The notes beneath the pieces were generated by a model that was not told where the DNA came from, ran no database searches, and saw only the letters and a list, made by a program, of their open reading frames with translations. From Alkalihalobacillus alcalophilus ATCC 27647 = CGMCC 1.3604 (GTDB lineage Bacteria > Bacillota > Bacilli > Bacillales > Bacillaceae_D), in assembly GCF_000292245.2 (NCBI RefSeq), contig NZ_ALPT02000007.1:12942-76941 (forward strand): 64,000 nt of DNA, in the 5' to 3' direction. Position 1 is the stretch's first letter. Every line of letters begins with the position of its first letter. Both the position numbers and the translations under genes were made by a program. Shown here piece by piece: positions 18,013 through 26,288 of this stretch.

Positions 18013-20736
18013 TCAGCACTCAACCATTAATCCATACCCTGTGCTCTTGGCAATCACCGTTCTAATTTCACTGAGTTCGACTTCGGGCGGAAGGGTGGTT
18101 ACTTTTATCGCAATGGTCGCTTTTTCTATATGGATAGAAGGGTTTTTCTTCAATTCCCAACTTGGCGGGAGTACTTCTAGCGTATGGCGAATAATTTCAT
18201 TTTGCTTCGGATGTTTGGCGTACGTTACCGGCATACCAATACGAAAAGAAAGCTCTTCTAAATCAATTAGATGCTTTTTCGCAATTTCAGGTGAGATAAA
18301 ATGGACCTCCATCAATGGTTCTTGGTTTTGTTGTTTGATACTCGTCTTAAATATGATGATATCCCTGTCTGCTGCCCATTTCTTTGCCTCTGCGATCGCT
18401 TGATTATTTTCCATTCTTTTTGTATGAATAGTCGAGCGATAAATTTGTTCATCTTCGGCAGGTGCTTTCTTAGAACCTTCTTTAAATTGCAAAGAAAATC
18501 CCGTCTCCTCCTTAAACTGACTGCTAAGTCCTTTTACGTCATCAGGTTCCCCCCCTGTAATCACTACTTTACGTTCATGAAGATGGATAGAGGGTGAACC
18601 TGTCGAATGACCAATGAGTCCGGCTAACTTAGCTTGCAGTAAATCTTGACGTACCGAAGCCGAGAAGTCGGTATCCCAGCCTGTGTTTTCTTTTACATAA
18701 TGAATTATGTCTTGACGTTCTTGATCTCGGACAACATCTGGAAAGTCAAAATAAATTATAATCTTCTCTCTTGGCGAACCTAAATCCTCTACTCCGCATC
18801 TGATAAATCTTGGGTTGCTAGCTAAATAAGTACGAACAACTTCCATCGCATGTGCTGGATTAACTTGAAGTCCTTGAATCGGCAATGTCAAACTAATTAA
18901 TGAATTTTTGACTTTTTCATCGACTGTATAAATTCCAAATCCAAAGTTGTTCGTGTGACGATTCTCGTTAGATAAACTTTGAAGAGCAATCACTACGGCT
19001 AATTGTTCTTGAATCGTGCTAATTTGCAGAAATTGAAAAATCTCTTGAATCGTGAGGGAACGATTCGGGAGCTTAGCCCAATTTATTTTTTCTAAAAAAG
19101 GACGATTAAAAGTAAAGGCTTGAGCGACTGCATCAGCCAATTCGTCGATTGCACGGTTCCAGCCACCAATCGTTTCAATTACCTGTCCCAAGTGTAACTT
19201 TAATGACTTCCCTTTAGGAGTTTGACATAATAAGATGTTAGATTTCATCTGGACTCCCGTGCAAAGAGCCAGTTTTAACTCTTGTCCATTATCCTTTTGA
19301 TAAAGGAGCATACACCCTACTTTATCTTGTAGTTCTATGTTTGAACGGTTTTGCAGAACTCGTTTACCTTTGATTCCATTACCTGATGCTCTCTTTTCAA
19401 ACGGGTAGGTTTCCCCGTTTTCTACTAGGATCGGGTGATACATCGGATCGATTTGAGCCCCTAACTGGTTCCTTGCGTCATCATCACCATGAACAAGAAG
19501 TGTATGGGTCGGATTCAACTTCTCAATAAACCGCTTCATCTCATTAGCATCAGCATGTGCGGAGAGGCCATACTTCCCAATATGACATTTCACTTCATGG
19601 CTTGTCCCATTTAACTCAAGCTGGTTCTCTACCCCTTCTGCAACTTGTAGCAACTTCCGCCCCGGACTTTCCTCATCTTGATAGCCGGTAATAAATATCG
19701 CATTTTTCTCATTCGAAACAAGCCTTTCCGCATACCAAGAGCTAGCACCACCAATTAACATCCCAGAAGATGCAACAATGCATCCAGGTTTTCCTCGCAA
19801 AACTTCCTCGCGTTCTTTTGAGGAACCGACAGCCTTACATCGCCCATCCGTTAAAAAGGCATCACCATTATTTTTAATTCGGTAGGCGACTGGACCTTTC
19901 AAAAAATGAGGATATTTTTTGTATATACGACTAATTGGCGTCACAAGTCCATCAACATAAATTGGAAATTCTGGTATTAGCCCTTTATCCATGTAATCTT
20001 GAAGAACGAGTAGTACCTCTTGTGCTCGCCCAAGTGCAAATGCTGGAATTAGGGCAAACCCTCCATTAGCTATAATGTTAGCCACATCATTTGCAAGACG
20101 ACGTTCCTCTGTATTCCGATCGGTATGGGTACGATTTCCATAAGTTGACTCCATAATGACAACATCGGGCTCAAGATCCTGTGGAACATGAGCACCCGGG
20201 ATCGTTCTACCTGCTTGAAAACTTAAATCACCGGTAACAAATAGTTTCTGCCCTCCGCCTTCAATTAGAAACATGACCGCTCCTAAAATATGGCCCGCAC
20301 GAAAACTCGTGATCTTAACATTTCCAATCTGCAGTACACCATTTGCGGGAAGTAAAAGTAGTGAATCAAGCAAATCGTTTACTTGTTCTTCTGTATACGG
20401 AACAAGTGTCTGGTGTAAGCTTGAGCGTTGTTCTAAAATTTTATAAGAGTCCTTCATCATAACTCGCATCAAATCGGCAGTAGGTGGTGTCGTATATATC
20501 GGCGTATTTGGATAAAACGAGTGAACAATTGGAAGAGCCCCGATATGATCGGCATGGGCGTGAGTGACAAGTATCACCTCTGGAGCAGCTAAACCTTCTA
20601 ACATCCCAAGCGCAGGTAATGGCTCGTCGCCATGCATGCGCATCCCCGCATCAATTAATATATTCGTATCAGCTACTTCGATATGCAAACAGGAAGCCCC
20701 AACCTCACTTCCTCCACCTAAAATACTAATCTTCAT
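18013..20736 (-). CDS. Beta-CASP metallo-beta-lactamase RNase-like protein with long C-terminal extension
   Basis: The 907-aa protein begins with a metallo-beta-lactamase domain holding the metal motif HAHADH (59-64) and the GHILGAVMF and TGDLSFQAGRT blocks. The beta-CASP insert follows (PAFALGRAQEVL), then the RMMBL end with SAHADANEMKRF and HGDDDARNQ (to about residue 440). This is the CPSF73/RNase J superfamily, normally nucleases acting on RNA in the cytoplasm. About 450 further residues are unusual: part resembles an RNA-binding or regulatory extension with two weakly related segments near 640-710 and 850-907. ATG 20736 overlaps the 3' end of a small upstream ORF, suggesting translational coupling. 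It is not RNase J itself, judging by length and sequence. Confidence 0.8.
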   Translation of the reverse strand: MKISILGGGSEVGASCLHIEVADTNILIDAGMRMHGDEPLPALGMLEGLAAPEVILVTHAHADHIGALPIVHSFYPNTPIYTTPPTADLMRVMMKDSYKILEQRSSLHQTLVPYTEEQVNDLLDSLLLLPANGVLQIGNVKITSFRAGHILGAVMFLIEGGGQKLFVTGDLSFQAGRTIPGAHVPQDLEPDVVIMESTYGNRTHTDRNTEERRLANDVANIIANGGFALIPAFALGRAQEVLLVLQDYMDKGLIPEFPIYVDGLVTPISRIYKKYPHFLKGPVAYRIKNNGDAFLTDGRCKAVGSSKEREEVLRGKPGCIVASSGMLIGGASSWYAERLVSNEKNAIFITGYQDEESPGRKLLQVAEGVENQLELNGTSHEVKCHIGKYGLSAHADANEMKRFIEKLNPTHTLLVHGDDDARNQLGAQIDPMYHPILVENGETYPFEKRASGNGIKGKRVLQNRSNIELQDKVGCMLLYQKDNGQELKLALCTGVQMKSNILLCQTPKGKSLKLHLGQVIETIGGWNRAIDELADAVAQAFTFNRPFLEKINWAKLPNRSLTIQEIFQFLQISTIQEQLAVVIALQSLSNENRHTNNFGFGIYTVDEKVKNSLISLTLPIQGLQVNPAHAMEVVRTYLASNPRFIRCGVEDLGSPREKIIIYFDFPDVVRDQERQDIIHYVKENTGWDTDFSASVRQDLLQAKLAGLIGHSTGSPSIHLHERKVVITGGEPDDVKGLSSQFKEETGFSLQFKEGSKKAPAEDEQIYRSTIHTKRMENNQAIAEAKKWAADRDIIIFKTSIKQQNQEPLMEVHFISPEIAKKHLIDLEELSFRIGMPVTYAKHPKQNEIIRHTLEVLPPSWELKKNPSIHIEKATIAIKVTTLPPEVELSEIRTVIAKSTGYGLMVEC

Positions 20737-20977
20737 TTCCCTCTACTCCCCCCGTTTTTTCTTTAGAAGCAAATACTTCTTTAGAATGCTCATTTTCATA
20801 AACAATCAAACTCTCCATTTCTGGATGATTCGTTTCGACAAAATCATCAGCTCTATATTCATAGCTATATCTTTTAATTAAATCAGCTATTAGATTATCC
20901 GCCAAAGCGGGAACACTTAACTGATAAACCCTTGTATGAATACTTGGGGAATATTCACCACTTCCGTCTTCCCACAT
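20726..20977 (-). CDS. Small hypothetical protein coupled to the beta-CASP gene
   Basis: Up to 83 aa, acidic, reading MWEDGSGEYSPSIHTRVYQL at the start and ending EKTGGVEGNED. It overlaps the start of the beta-CASP gene by 11 bases. The frame continues upstream for nine codons without a start and then meets a stop, and ATG 20977 has GGAGA only two bases before it. The true start, or an N-terminal truncation by the adjacent repeat, is therefore uncertain. No family recognised. Confidence 0.5.
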   Translation of the reverse strand: MWEDGSGEYSPSIHTRVYQLSVPALADNLIADLIKRYSYEYRADDFVETNHPEMESLIVYENEHSKEVFASKEKTGGVEGNED

Positions 20978-21017
20978 TTCTCCGGGAATAACCCCGTTTT
21001 CATCTTAATCTGGTTTT

Positions 21018-21136
21018 GGTGCCTGTCACTCCCCGATTTATGTCGAAGAAGCACCCTCACAGCGTAGATGCTTTTCGATTCATGATTCTATTAACTGCCG
21101 ACATATTCTAACAAATTCCGAGTCGTGACACGCACC
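21018..21136. repeat. Dispersed palindrome, long form with nested hairpin
   Basis: Left arm GGTGCCTGTCACTCCCCGAT, then TTATGTCGAA, a decayed inner hairpin (AAGCACCCTC...TAGATGCTTTTCG), a spacer with ACATATTCTAACAAATTCCG, and right arm GTGACACGCACC. The spacer motif ATATTC(C/T)AACAA recurs at 23.71 and 35.97 kb, so the long form is a family of its own. Confidence 0.75.
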
Positions 21137-21140
21137 AGCT

Positions 21141-21404
21141 TCACGTTATCAAAGGTTTTAGTTTATTTAATACTTCCTGTACTACTTCATTAGGAGCTTC
21201 ATCTACCACACGTACATTCCTTTTTCTTGACATAAGATCGAGACTTTTTACGTGGTGAACGAGGACAACACCTTGGACTTTATGTTCATCATCACTTTCT
21301 GGTAATAATACTTCAAAGATATTCCCTTTTTTATTGGACGTAATCGGACAAACAATTGTAAATGGCGTTTTTTGGTAATAAGTAATGAAAAATGAGAGCT
21401 TTCG
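21141..21404 (-). pseudogene. N-terminally truncated MazF/PemK-type endoribonuclease toxin
   Basis: The open frame from the TnpB end at 21404 down to TGA at 21141 reads RKLSFFITYYQKTPFTIVCP, then ITSNKKGNIFEVLLPE, VQGVVLVHHVKSLDL, and ends VQEVLNKLKPLIT. The VCPITS...VLLPE...GVVLV..VKSLD pattern is that of MazF/PemK (ChpB-like) mRNA interferases. The first 15-25 residues and any antitoxin gene are missing because a TnpB-element end abuts the frame. There is no start codon, so it is probably dead. Confidence 0.75.
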
Positions 21405-21990
21405 TGAACTACTCCCACCACTTACGGGTTGCTTGAAGTGGGGGCTTCTTGGGTAATCACCACTTTTGGTAGCTGACGAAATGGACCAAGCTAACCCTCT
21501 TGTTCCAAGAGTTTATCGTATCATTAGGCACTTTCTAATAAGCGCATGCCTTCTTTTTTGATATTGAGTGCTGAATTGTAGTCTCTATCAAGGTTTAGTC
21601 CACAAGTACATTGATACGTACGTTCTGATAATTTGATTTCTTTTACTGAGCCACATCTCGAACAAGTTTTTGTAGATGGGAACCATTTATCAATTTTCAC
21701 AAGCTGTTTCCCTTGTTCTTTTAGTTTGTACTGTAAGAAAGAAGTGAACATTCCCCACCCATTATCAGTGACACTTTTACCAAACTTTAGAGCCTTTGAC
21801 ATCCCTTTCATATCTAAATCTTCCATCACAACCGCATCATAGTTAGTTACTATTTTTTTTGATTGATGGTGAAGAAAGTTTTTGCGTTGATTTGCGACTT
21901 TCTCTTGCATTTTAGCTACACGAATTCGTTGTTTATTCCAGTTCGAAGAGCCTTTCTTTTTACGAGAAAGTTTACGGGAGACTTCTTTCG
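21405..21990 (-). mobile_element. Truncated TnpB element (copy 4, divergent subfamily)
   Basis: The right end TGAACTACTCCCACC matches the other copies, followed by an omega-RNA-like hairpin region and a TnpB C-terminal half (from about SRKLSRKKKGSSNWNKQRIR). This part includes VVMEDLDMKGMSKAL (RuvC II), a zinc ribbon CSRCGS...CTCGLNL and DRDYNSALN (RuvC III). The N-terminal half with the first RuvC aspartate, and the left end, are gone. Its sequence differs clearly from copies 1-3, so it arrived separately. The 3' scaffold could still be transcribed. Confidence 0.75.
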
Positions 21991-22130
21991 GAAGTAAGTT
22001 AAATAAAGGAATAAAGCGAATGACGGATAAATGGGGTATTTGTTCTATTCGATAAAGGGATTGGAATTCCTTTAAGTTTCAGCAAAATTTAGGGCTAGCA
22101 AACCTCGGCTAGTGACAGGCAACCCGAATG

Positions 22131-22316
22131 CTAGCCTCTAAGTCTGTGCATTATATTATTAATTTCTGTGTCATGCTTACCTGTTTTCGAACTTAGATAC
22201 TCAATATCCGTTTTTAATTCAGTGACATCCATTTTTAGTTCTTTAACATCGTTTTTTAAACCTTTCATCTCGTTTAGGATTTGTTTTAAGATTTCTTCAA
22301 TCTTAATCAACTCCAC
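22131..22316 (-). CDS. Small coiled-coil hypothetical protein
   Basis: 61 aa with heptad pattern (ILKQILNEMKGLKNDVKEL, KMDVTELKTDIEYLSSK), almost certainly a coiled coil. The start is GTG 22316 or TTG 22310, and the ribosome site is weak. Many Bacilli encode such short coiled-coil ORFs of unknown role. No partner is visible next to it: dispersed repeats lie on both sides. Confidence 0.45.
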   Translation of the reverse strand: MELIKIEEILKQILNEMKGLKNDVKELKMDVTELKTDIEYLSSKTGKHDTEINNIMHRLRG

Positions 22317-22346
22317 GCATTTATTTATTATAGTAAATATAACATG

Positions 22347-22412
22347 GACAAATGCCTGGCACCGCCCGATTTTTCAACAAATTCTTCCAAACTGAGAGGA
22401 GTGACAGGTACC
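22347..22412. repeat. Diverged dispersed palindrome
   Basis: Arms GGACAAATGCCTGGCACCGC and GAGTGACAGGTACC around a CGATTTTTCAACAAATTC spacer: a short, mutated copy of the GTGCCTGTCAC family, lying just after the fic stop codon. Confidence 0.65.
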
Positions 22413-22418
22413 ATCTAT

Positions 22419-23522
22419 TTAGCCATTCATCGCCTGTATCAAATCGTAGTGGAAGTAACGTCTATTCCGCTTGCGATCATCCTGGTAGACCATGCGTAAC
22501 TCGACAAGGTGATTGAGCCCTTTACGAATGGTTGATGGTGCTAGGTCCGTTGCTTGTTCAATTTGATGAACTGTCGTAATAGGATAAGTAAAAAGAGCTC
22601 TCCAAATCTTATGATGTGATGGTTGCTCTAGGCGTTTAATGCCTTCTTGATACAAGACTTCAGCTCGATCTAGCTTTTCATATTGTTGTTTGGCCATTCT
22701 TATCGCTGCATCTAAAAAGAATAGAATCCAACTTTCCCAGTCTGGCTCAGCTCTTCCAATCGCTCTAACACCATTAAGCATTGTATAGTATTTGAACTTC
22801 TCTTTTTCCAATTCTTCACTCAAGAAAAACAGAGGAGAATCAATTAAATTCGCTTCCAACAAATATAGCACGATTAAAATACGTCCAAGTCTTCCATTTC
22901 CATCTAAGAACGGATGAATCGATTCAAATTGAGCATGAACAATGGCCGCTTTTATAAGTGGATGCAACTCTTCAACCTCAGCCTTTTCATATGGATTTCC
23001 ATTGATATAGAACTCTAAATTACGCATATAGTCACCCATCATCTGGGGCTCTGGCGGAATATACGACGCATCTTTAATATTCGTTGTCGGACCAATAAAG
23101 TTTTGAATCTTACGGTACTCTCCAGCTGCACTCGTAGAACCACGTGCATTTTTCATTAAAATTTTATGCAAGTCTCTAATAAGACGTTCTGTAATCGGAT
23201 AACCTAAATGAACAATATCAACACCATGACGTAAAGCCTCTTGGTAATTACGAACTTCTACCCTTTCGAAATCCTCTTTTTGCTCAATATGGTCTTCAAG
23301 CATTTCACTAAATGTCACTTGCGTCCCCTCTATGCGTGTAGACTGCACAGATTCTTGTAAGGTCATTAATTGAATAAAAGATTCATTTACGAGGGAATAT
23401 CGTAACTTCTGCTTCAACTTTTCAAGGCCAGCTGTTGCTTGAACGACCTTTTTATAAAAAGAAAGTTCTGCCTCTGTATTAAATTCAATTGGCAATAACG
23501 GCAAATGATAAGGTTTCTTCAT
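22419..23522 (-). CDS. Fic domain protein with N-terminal inhibitory helix and C-terminal wHTH
   Basis: The 367-aa protein has a Fic core with HPFLDGNGRLGR starting at His203 (consensus HxFxDGNGRxxR), complete for AMP or other nucleotide transfer onto protein hydroxyls. An N-terminal inhibitory motif, (S/T)xxxE(G/N), is present as STRIEG (61-66), so it belongs to the class II, self-inhibited group. The last 80 residues form a winged helix (TTVHQIEQATDLAPSTIRKG), suggesting DNA binding or autoregulation. The start ATG 23522 follows GGGGG. It stands alone between repeats with no FicA-type antitoxin, fitting built-in inhibition. Target unknown. Confidence 0.9.
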   Translation of the reverse strand: MKKPYHLPLLPIEFNTEAELSFYKKVVQATAGLEKLKQKLRYSLVNESFIQLMTLQESVQSTRIEGTQVTFSEMLEDHIEQKEDFERVEVRNYQEALRHGVDIVHLGYPITERLIRDLHKILMKNARGSTSAAGEYRKIQNFIGPTTNIKDASYIPPEPQMMGDYMRNLEFYINGNPYEKAEVEELHPLIKAAIVHAQFESIHPFLDGNGRLGRILIVLYLLEANLIDSPLFFLSEELEKEKFKYYTMLNGVRAIGRAEPDWESWILFFLDAAIRMAKQQYEKLDRAEVLYQEGIKRLEQPSHHKIWRALFTYPITTVHQIEQATDLAPSTIRKGLNHLVELRMVYQDDRKRNRRYFHYDLIQAMNG

Positions 23523-23632
23523 GAGGCTCCCCCCTATAATATTTATTATTAGAATTATACCCCAAATAAGCTTATATTAAAATATACGATATTTATCCAC
23601 ATAAAAATATCGTATTAAGTTCAACAAATCCC

Positions 23633-23748
23633 ACCTGAAATTTGTCGAAAAAGCATCCTCACAGCAAGGATGCTTTTCGTTGTTTATGAATTTATTTACT
23701 CATTAACAATCGACATATTCCAACAATATTCGGGTAGTGACAGGCACC
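23633..23748. repeat. Dispersed palindrome, long form
   Basis: TTTGTCGAAAAAGCATCCTC, inner hairpin with GAGGATGCTTTTCG-like right arm (AAGGATGCTTTTCG), spacer with ACATATTCCAACAA, and right arm GTGACAGGCACC. The left outer arm is degraded. Confidence 0.75.
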
Positions 23749-23967
23749 GTATTAAAAGCAACCTTACTTTCCATACCTTCCTTCATAGAAATGAGAGCAA
23801 CAAATCCGATTATTATGAAACCACAGTACAAAGCAATAAGTTCATTTTTTATAGCTCCCCTTTCTTTTGAATGCTTTCCTTATAATCTTCTACTAAATTG
23901 ATTTGATTGTAGAACTTAGTCAAAATTTTTTTCTAGAAACCTACTTGATATTTTACGAATTATTGAG

Positions 23968-24075
23968 ATTGCTTGTTGTACGACTCTGTATAATTACATG
24001 GTCATTGGTGGACTGTTATTATTAATAGGTGCAACTGTGTTCTTTATTGCAAGAAGAAAGCAATTAATCATGTAA
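23968..24075 (+). pseudogene. Remnant of a cell-wall sorting signal
   Basis: The last 25 codons before the TAA at 24073 read MVIGGLLLLIGATVFFIARRKQLIM, quoted as GGLLLLIGATVFFIARRKQ. With the preceding TTLYNY this aligns with the end of the subtilase (TNTYNLIALGVTLLLIGALAMSVRTRRR). It looks like the tail of a lost LPxTx-anchored surface protein. No coding region is detectable upstream. Confidence 0.45.
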
Positions 24076-24082
24076 GAAACAT

Positions 24083-24114
24083 GGGGAAGCACTGGGACTG
24101 TTCTCGTGCTTCCT
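24083..24114. repeat. REP-like palindrome (GGGGACGGTTCTC type)
   Basis: GGGGAAGCACTGGGACTGTT, then CTCGTGCTTCC: GAAGCAC and GTGCTTC are inverted arms. Copies occur at 29061 and 33575. It could act as a terminator. Confidence 0.65.
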
Positions 24115-24311
24115 TAAAAATAAGCATTTTCTCGATATCGACTTGTTCCAACTATGAAAACGGTCATTTCCTGATCATCATTTCTTTAAAACAAGCCTTA
24201 ACGAAAGACTAGATTTGTCGAAATGGTTATATGACGGCACGATACAATTGATTTACATTGTATGTACCGCGGAATAAAGAGAAAGCTAGCTTTCTAAATT
24301 GAGGGTATATC

Positions 24312-24812
24312 ATGTTGTATCAAGACTCGTTTCAATCTGTTTTGGAAGATTTTCAACCGTTAATCAAAGGACAAATCAAGAAATTGCTTATTTACAAAAA
24401 CTTTGATGAGTATTACCAAATCGCCCAAATATCGTTATGGAAAGCCTACGAGCATTACGACCCGACAAAAGGTCACTTTGCCGCTTATGCCCTACAACGA
24501 GTGCGCGGCGACTTAATCGACCAATTAAGAAAAGAACATAAATACGAGGAACGTTACGAATTAGTCGACCACCAAACCGAGCAAACGATTCAGTTAAGCA
24601 CAACAAACGTAGAAGCAACTGAAGATTTCCTCACCCCCTACTACCACCTCCTGTCAAACCGAGAACAAACATGGCTCACCGAAACCATCTATCAAGACAT
24701 GAAGCTCTCAGAAATCGCCACCAAATACGGAGTCTCCAAAAACACCGTATCATCCTGGAGAAAATCAACTTTAAAAAAACTACGTATGATTTTAGTTAAC
24801 GAAGAGAGTTGA
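24312..24812 (+). CDS. Sigma-70 family RNA polymerase sigma factor (short, alternative)
   Basis: 166 aa. Region 2 is seen as YYQIAQISLWKAYEHYDPTKGHFAAYAL, quoted only as ISLWKAYEHYDPTKG, and region 4 as a C-terminal HTH (KLSEIATKYGVSKNTVSSWR). There is no region 1.1 or 3, so it is an ECF-like or phage-type alternative sigma factor. ATG 24312 follows GAGGGT. The TGA stop at 24810 overlaps the first bases of a TnpB-element end (TGAACTACTC), so the native C-terminus may have been trimmed or replaced; the HTH itself is complete. No anti-sigma gene is adjacent. Its target promoters are unknown. Confidence 0.8.
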   Translation: MLYQDSFQSVLEDFQPLIKGQIKKLLIYKNFDEYYQIAQISLWKAYEHYDPTKGHFAAYALQRVRGDLIDQLRKEHKYEERYELVDHQTEQTIQLSTTNVEATEDFLTPYYHLLSNREQTWLTETIYQDMKLSEIATKYGVSKNTVSSWRKSTLKKLRMILVNEES

Positions 24813-25338
24813 ACTACTCGCCACTTAGCTAACGCTTGAAGTGGGAGATTCTTGGGAACAGAGCGTACTTGCCAGCGCATTTCTTTGCCGACAGAGGTTT
24901 CTCTTATGGACCAAGCTATCCCCGTCGATTCCTACGGTTCTGGATGTTGTTTTAAGCCGTGTGGAAGGTTCTTAACCCTTCAGCTAGAATATTTTGGCTG
25001 GCATTGATATCTCGATCGTGATGTTTATCGCAAATAGGACACGTCCAATCCCTTATTTCAAGAGATTTCTTGCCGTCTTGATGTCCACATTCGGAACAGA
25101 TTTGACTAGATGGATACCACCTGCTTATTTTCACGATGGTTTTCCCGTACCATTTTGCTTTAGGATTGTACCTGATTCTTTTTTGATTTGAAGCGTGGCG
25201 CTTTATTTTGTTTCTTGAAGAATCGAGTATAGGAATCAGCAAGGTTTTTCAGGGAGGATTGAAGGGCAATGCTGTCCACTTCTTTTAGCCATACGAATTC
25301 CTTTTTTAGTTGGGTTAATTGGGCCGAACAAGAAGAAT
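24810..25338 (-). mobile_element. Internally deleted TnpB element remnant (copy 2)
   Basis: The right end TGAACTACTCGCC and the conserved omega-RNA region (24810-24950) are intact. The tnpB part joins codons for FKSKKNQVQSY-like sequence (about 25170-25200) directly to KAKWYGKTIVKISRW, losing most of the RuvC domain. The zinc ribbon and DRDINASQN remain. The element breaks off at about 25338, inside the N-terminal coding part, before the left end. A 96-aa hybrid frame at 24952-25242 is a deletion product. It retains a scaffold that another copy's TnpB could in principle use. Confidence 0.8.
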
Positions 25339-25409
25339 GGAGGCGATTGTCCGTAGAATAAAGACTTAATATTCAGAATTTAATAAATAAAATTATAAAT
25401 TTTCAAGTA

Positions 25410-25595
25410 TTATGCAATATCACTGCTCATTTTATATGCCATGATAATAAATTCATTGTCTTTTTTAACTAAATTGCTATGATGCATTCTTTGAGCTTCT
25501 TCATGAAAGAAATTATTCACATTAGCATCATTACAATCAAATGCTTCGATCGCTTCATGATCCACTAATGTAATTGGAATCGGTCTCACATCCAT
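25410..25595 (-). pseudogene. GNAT-type acetyltransferase N-terminal fragment (TacT-like toxin remnant)
   Basis: 61 codons read PIPITLVDHEAIEAFDCNDA, then NVNNFFHEEAQRMHHSNLVK and end SSDIA. The FDC..a.vn.Ff.eeA pattern is the start of GNAT toxins of the TacT/AtaT kind, which are normally about 160-180 aa; the acetyl-CoA binding part is absent. Its start overlaps the stop of the upstream small gene (TAATG). A TnpB remnant lies about 70 bases beyond the stop and may have caused the loss. Confidence 0.55.
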
Positions 25596-25780
25596 TAGAA
25601 TTTATATTTCCCCTTTCTAATCATCTCTGCTGCTTCATTGACTCCTCTGTGCACTTTATTCATCTTAGGGTTTTTAGAACGTTCGGTACATTCTGCCCAA
25701 TGTTTAAATTTTTCATATTCTCTTTCACTTTCAAATTCAATATCAATTGGCTTCATGTCTCTTTTAGTCGGAGTTCTCAT
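25595..25780 (-). CDS. Small antitoxin-like protein upstream of GNAT fragment
   Basis: 61 aa, charged (MRTPTKRDMKPIDIEFESER at the start, ending MIRKGKYKF). The ribosome site AGGAGGGG is excellent. Its stop overlaps the start of the GNAT fragment (TAATG), the usual coupling of an antitoxin with its GNAT toxin. No ribbon-helix-helix motif is obvious, so the antitoxin role is inferred only from position. Confidence 0.55.
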   Translation of the reverse strand: MRTPTKRDMKPIDIEFESEREYEKFKHWAECTERSKNPKMNKVHRGVNEAAEMIRKGKYKF

Positions 25781-26028
25781 TTTTTCCCCTCCTCTTTCTT
25801 ACTCACACTTTTCATCACCTAACAGAACTTAAAGACTCTGTTAGAAGCTTATCCAGTGATTACAGCTATTATAACACGGCTCTAAAAAAAGCAATAAATA
25901 ACTATTGACAAACGAAGTAAATTAAGCATATTTTAGTACCTGTCACTCCCCGAAATAATACAAAAGGAAAAAGGCGACTTTAGAATCATATACAAAGTAG
26001 AGAGAATAGGGATGAAGGACGAAGCAAA

Positions 26029-26059
26029 AAGAAGCAAGGGGACCGTCCCCTTGCTTCTT
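26029..26059. terminator. Palindromic terminator after SpoIIS-like module
   Basis: AAGAAGCAAGGGGACCGTCC, then CCTTGCTTCTT, is a near-perfect 31-base palindrome overlapping the stop codon of the last small gene. The GGGGACCGTCCCC centre relates it to the REP-like family. Confidence 0.8.
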
Positions 26060-26183
26060 ATCTCTTCTTTTCTAATAATTTAATTGCTTTATCAACCTTA
26101 TTTAATGTCTTTCCAAATCCAAAGTTTGATACTTTTGTGTAAGGGTGATTTGTTTTTCTCTTTTTAGTTCTTTTTAAGCCCAT
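26058..26183 (-). CDS. Small basic protein, possible SpoIISC-like third component
   Basis: 41 aa (MGLKRTKKRKTNHPYTKVSN, then FGFGKTLNKVDKAIKLLEKKR), strongly basic. The start ATG 26183 follows AGGAGG with eight-base spacing; a longer frame upstream lacks this site. It lies 105 bases after the SpoIISB-like gene and ends in a terminator. In B. subtilis a third small gene, spoIISC, follows spoIISB and also counters the toxin. The assignment here rests on position and size only. Confidence 0.55.
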   Translation of the reverse strand: MGLKRTKKRKTNHPYTKVSNFGFGKTLNKVDKAIKLLEKKR

Positions 26184-26288
26184 TACTACTACCTCCTGAA
26201 GGTAAATTATTATCCATCTTCCCCAGGAAGTAACCGTTTCAAACAAATAAAACGAAAATCTATATTTTAGCGTTACGTAGAATCATAT

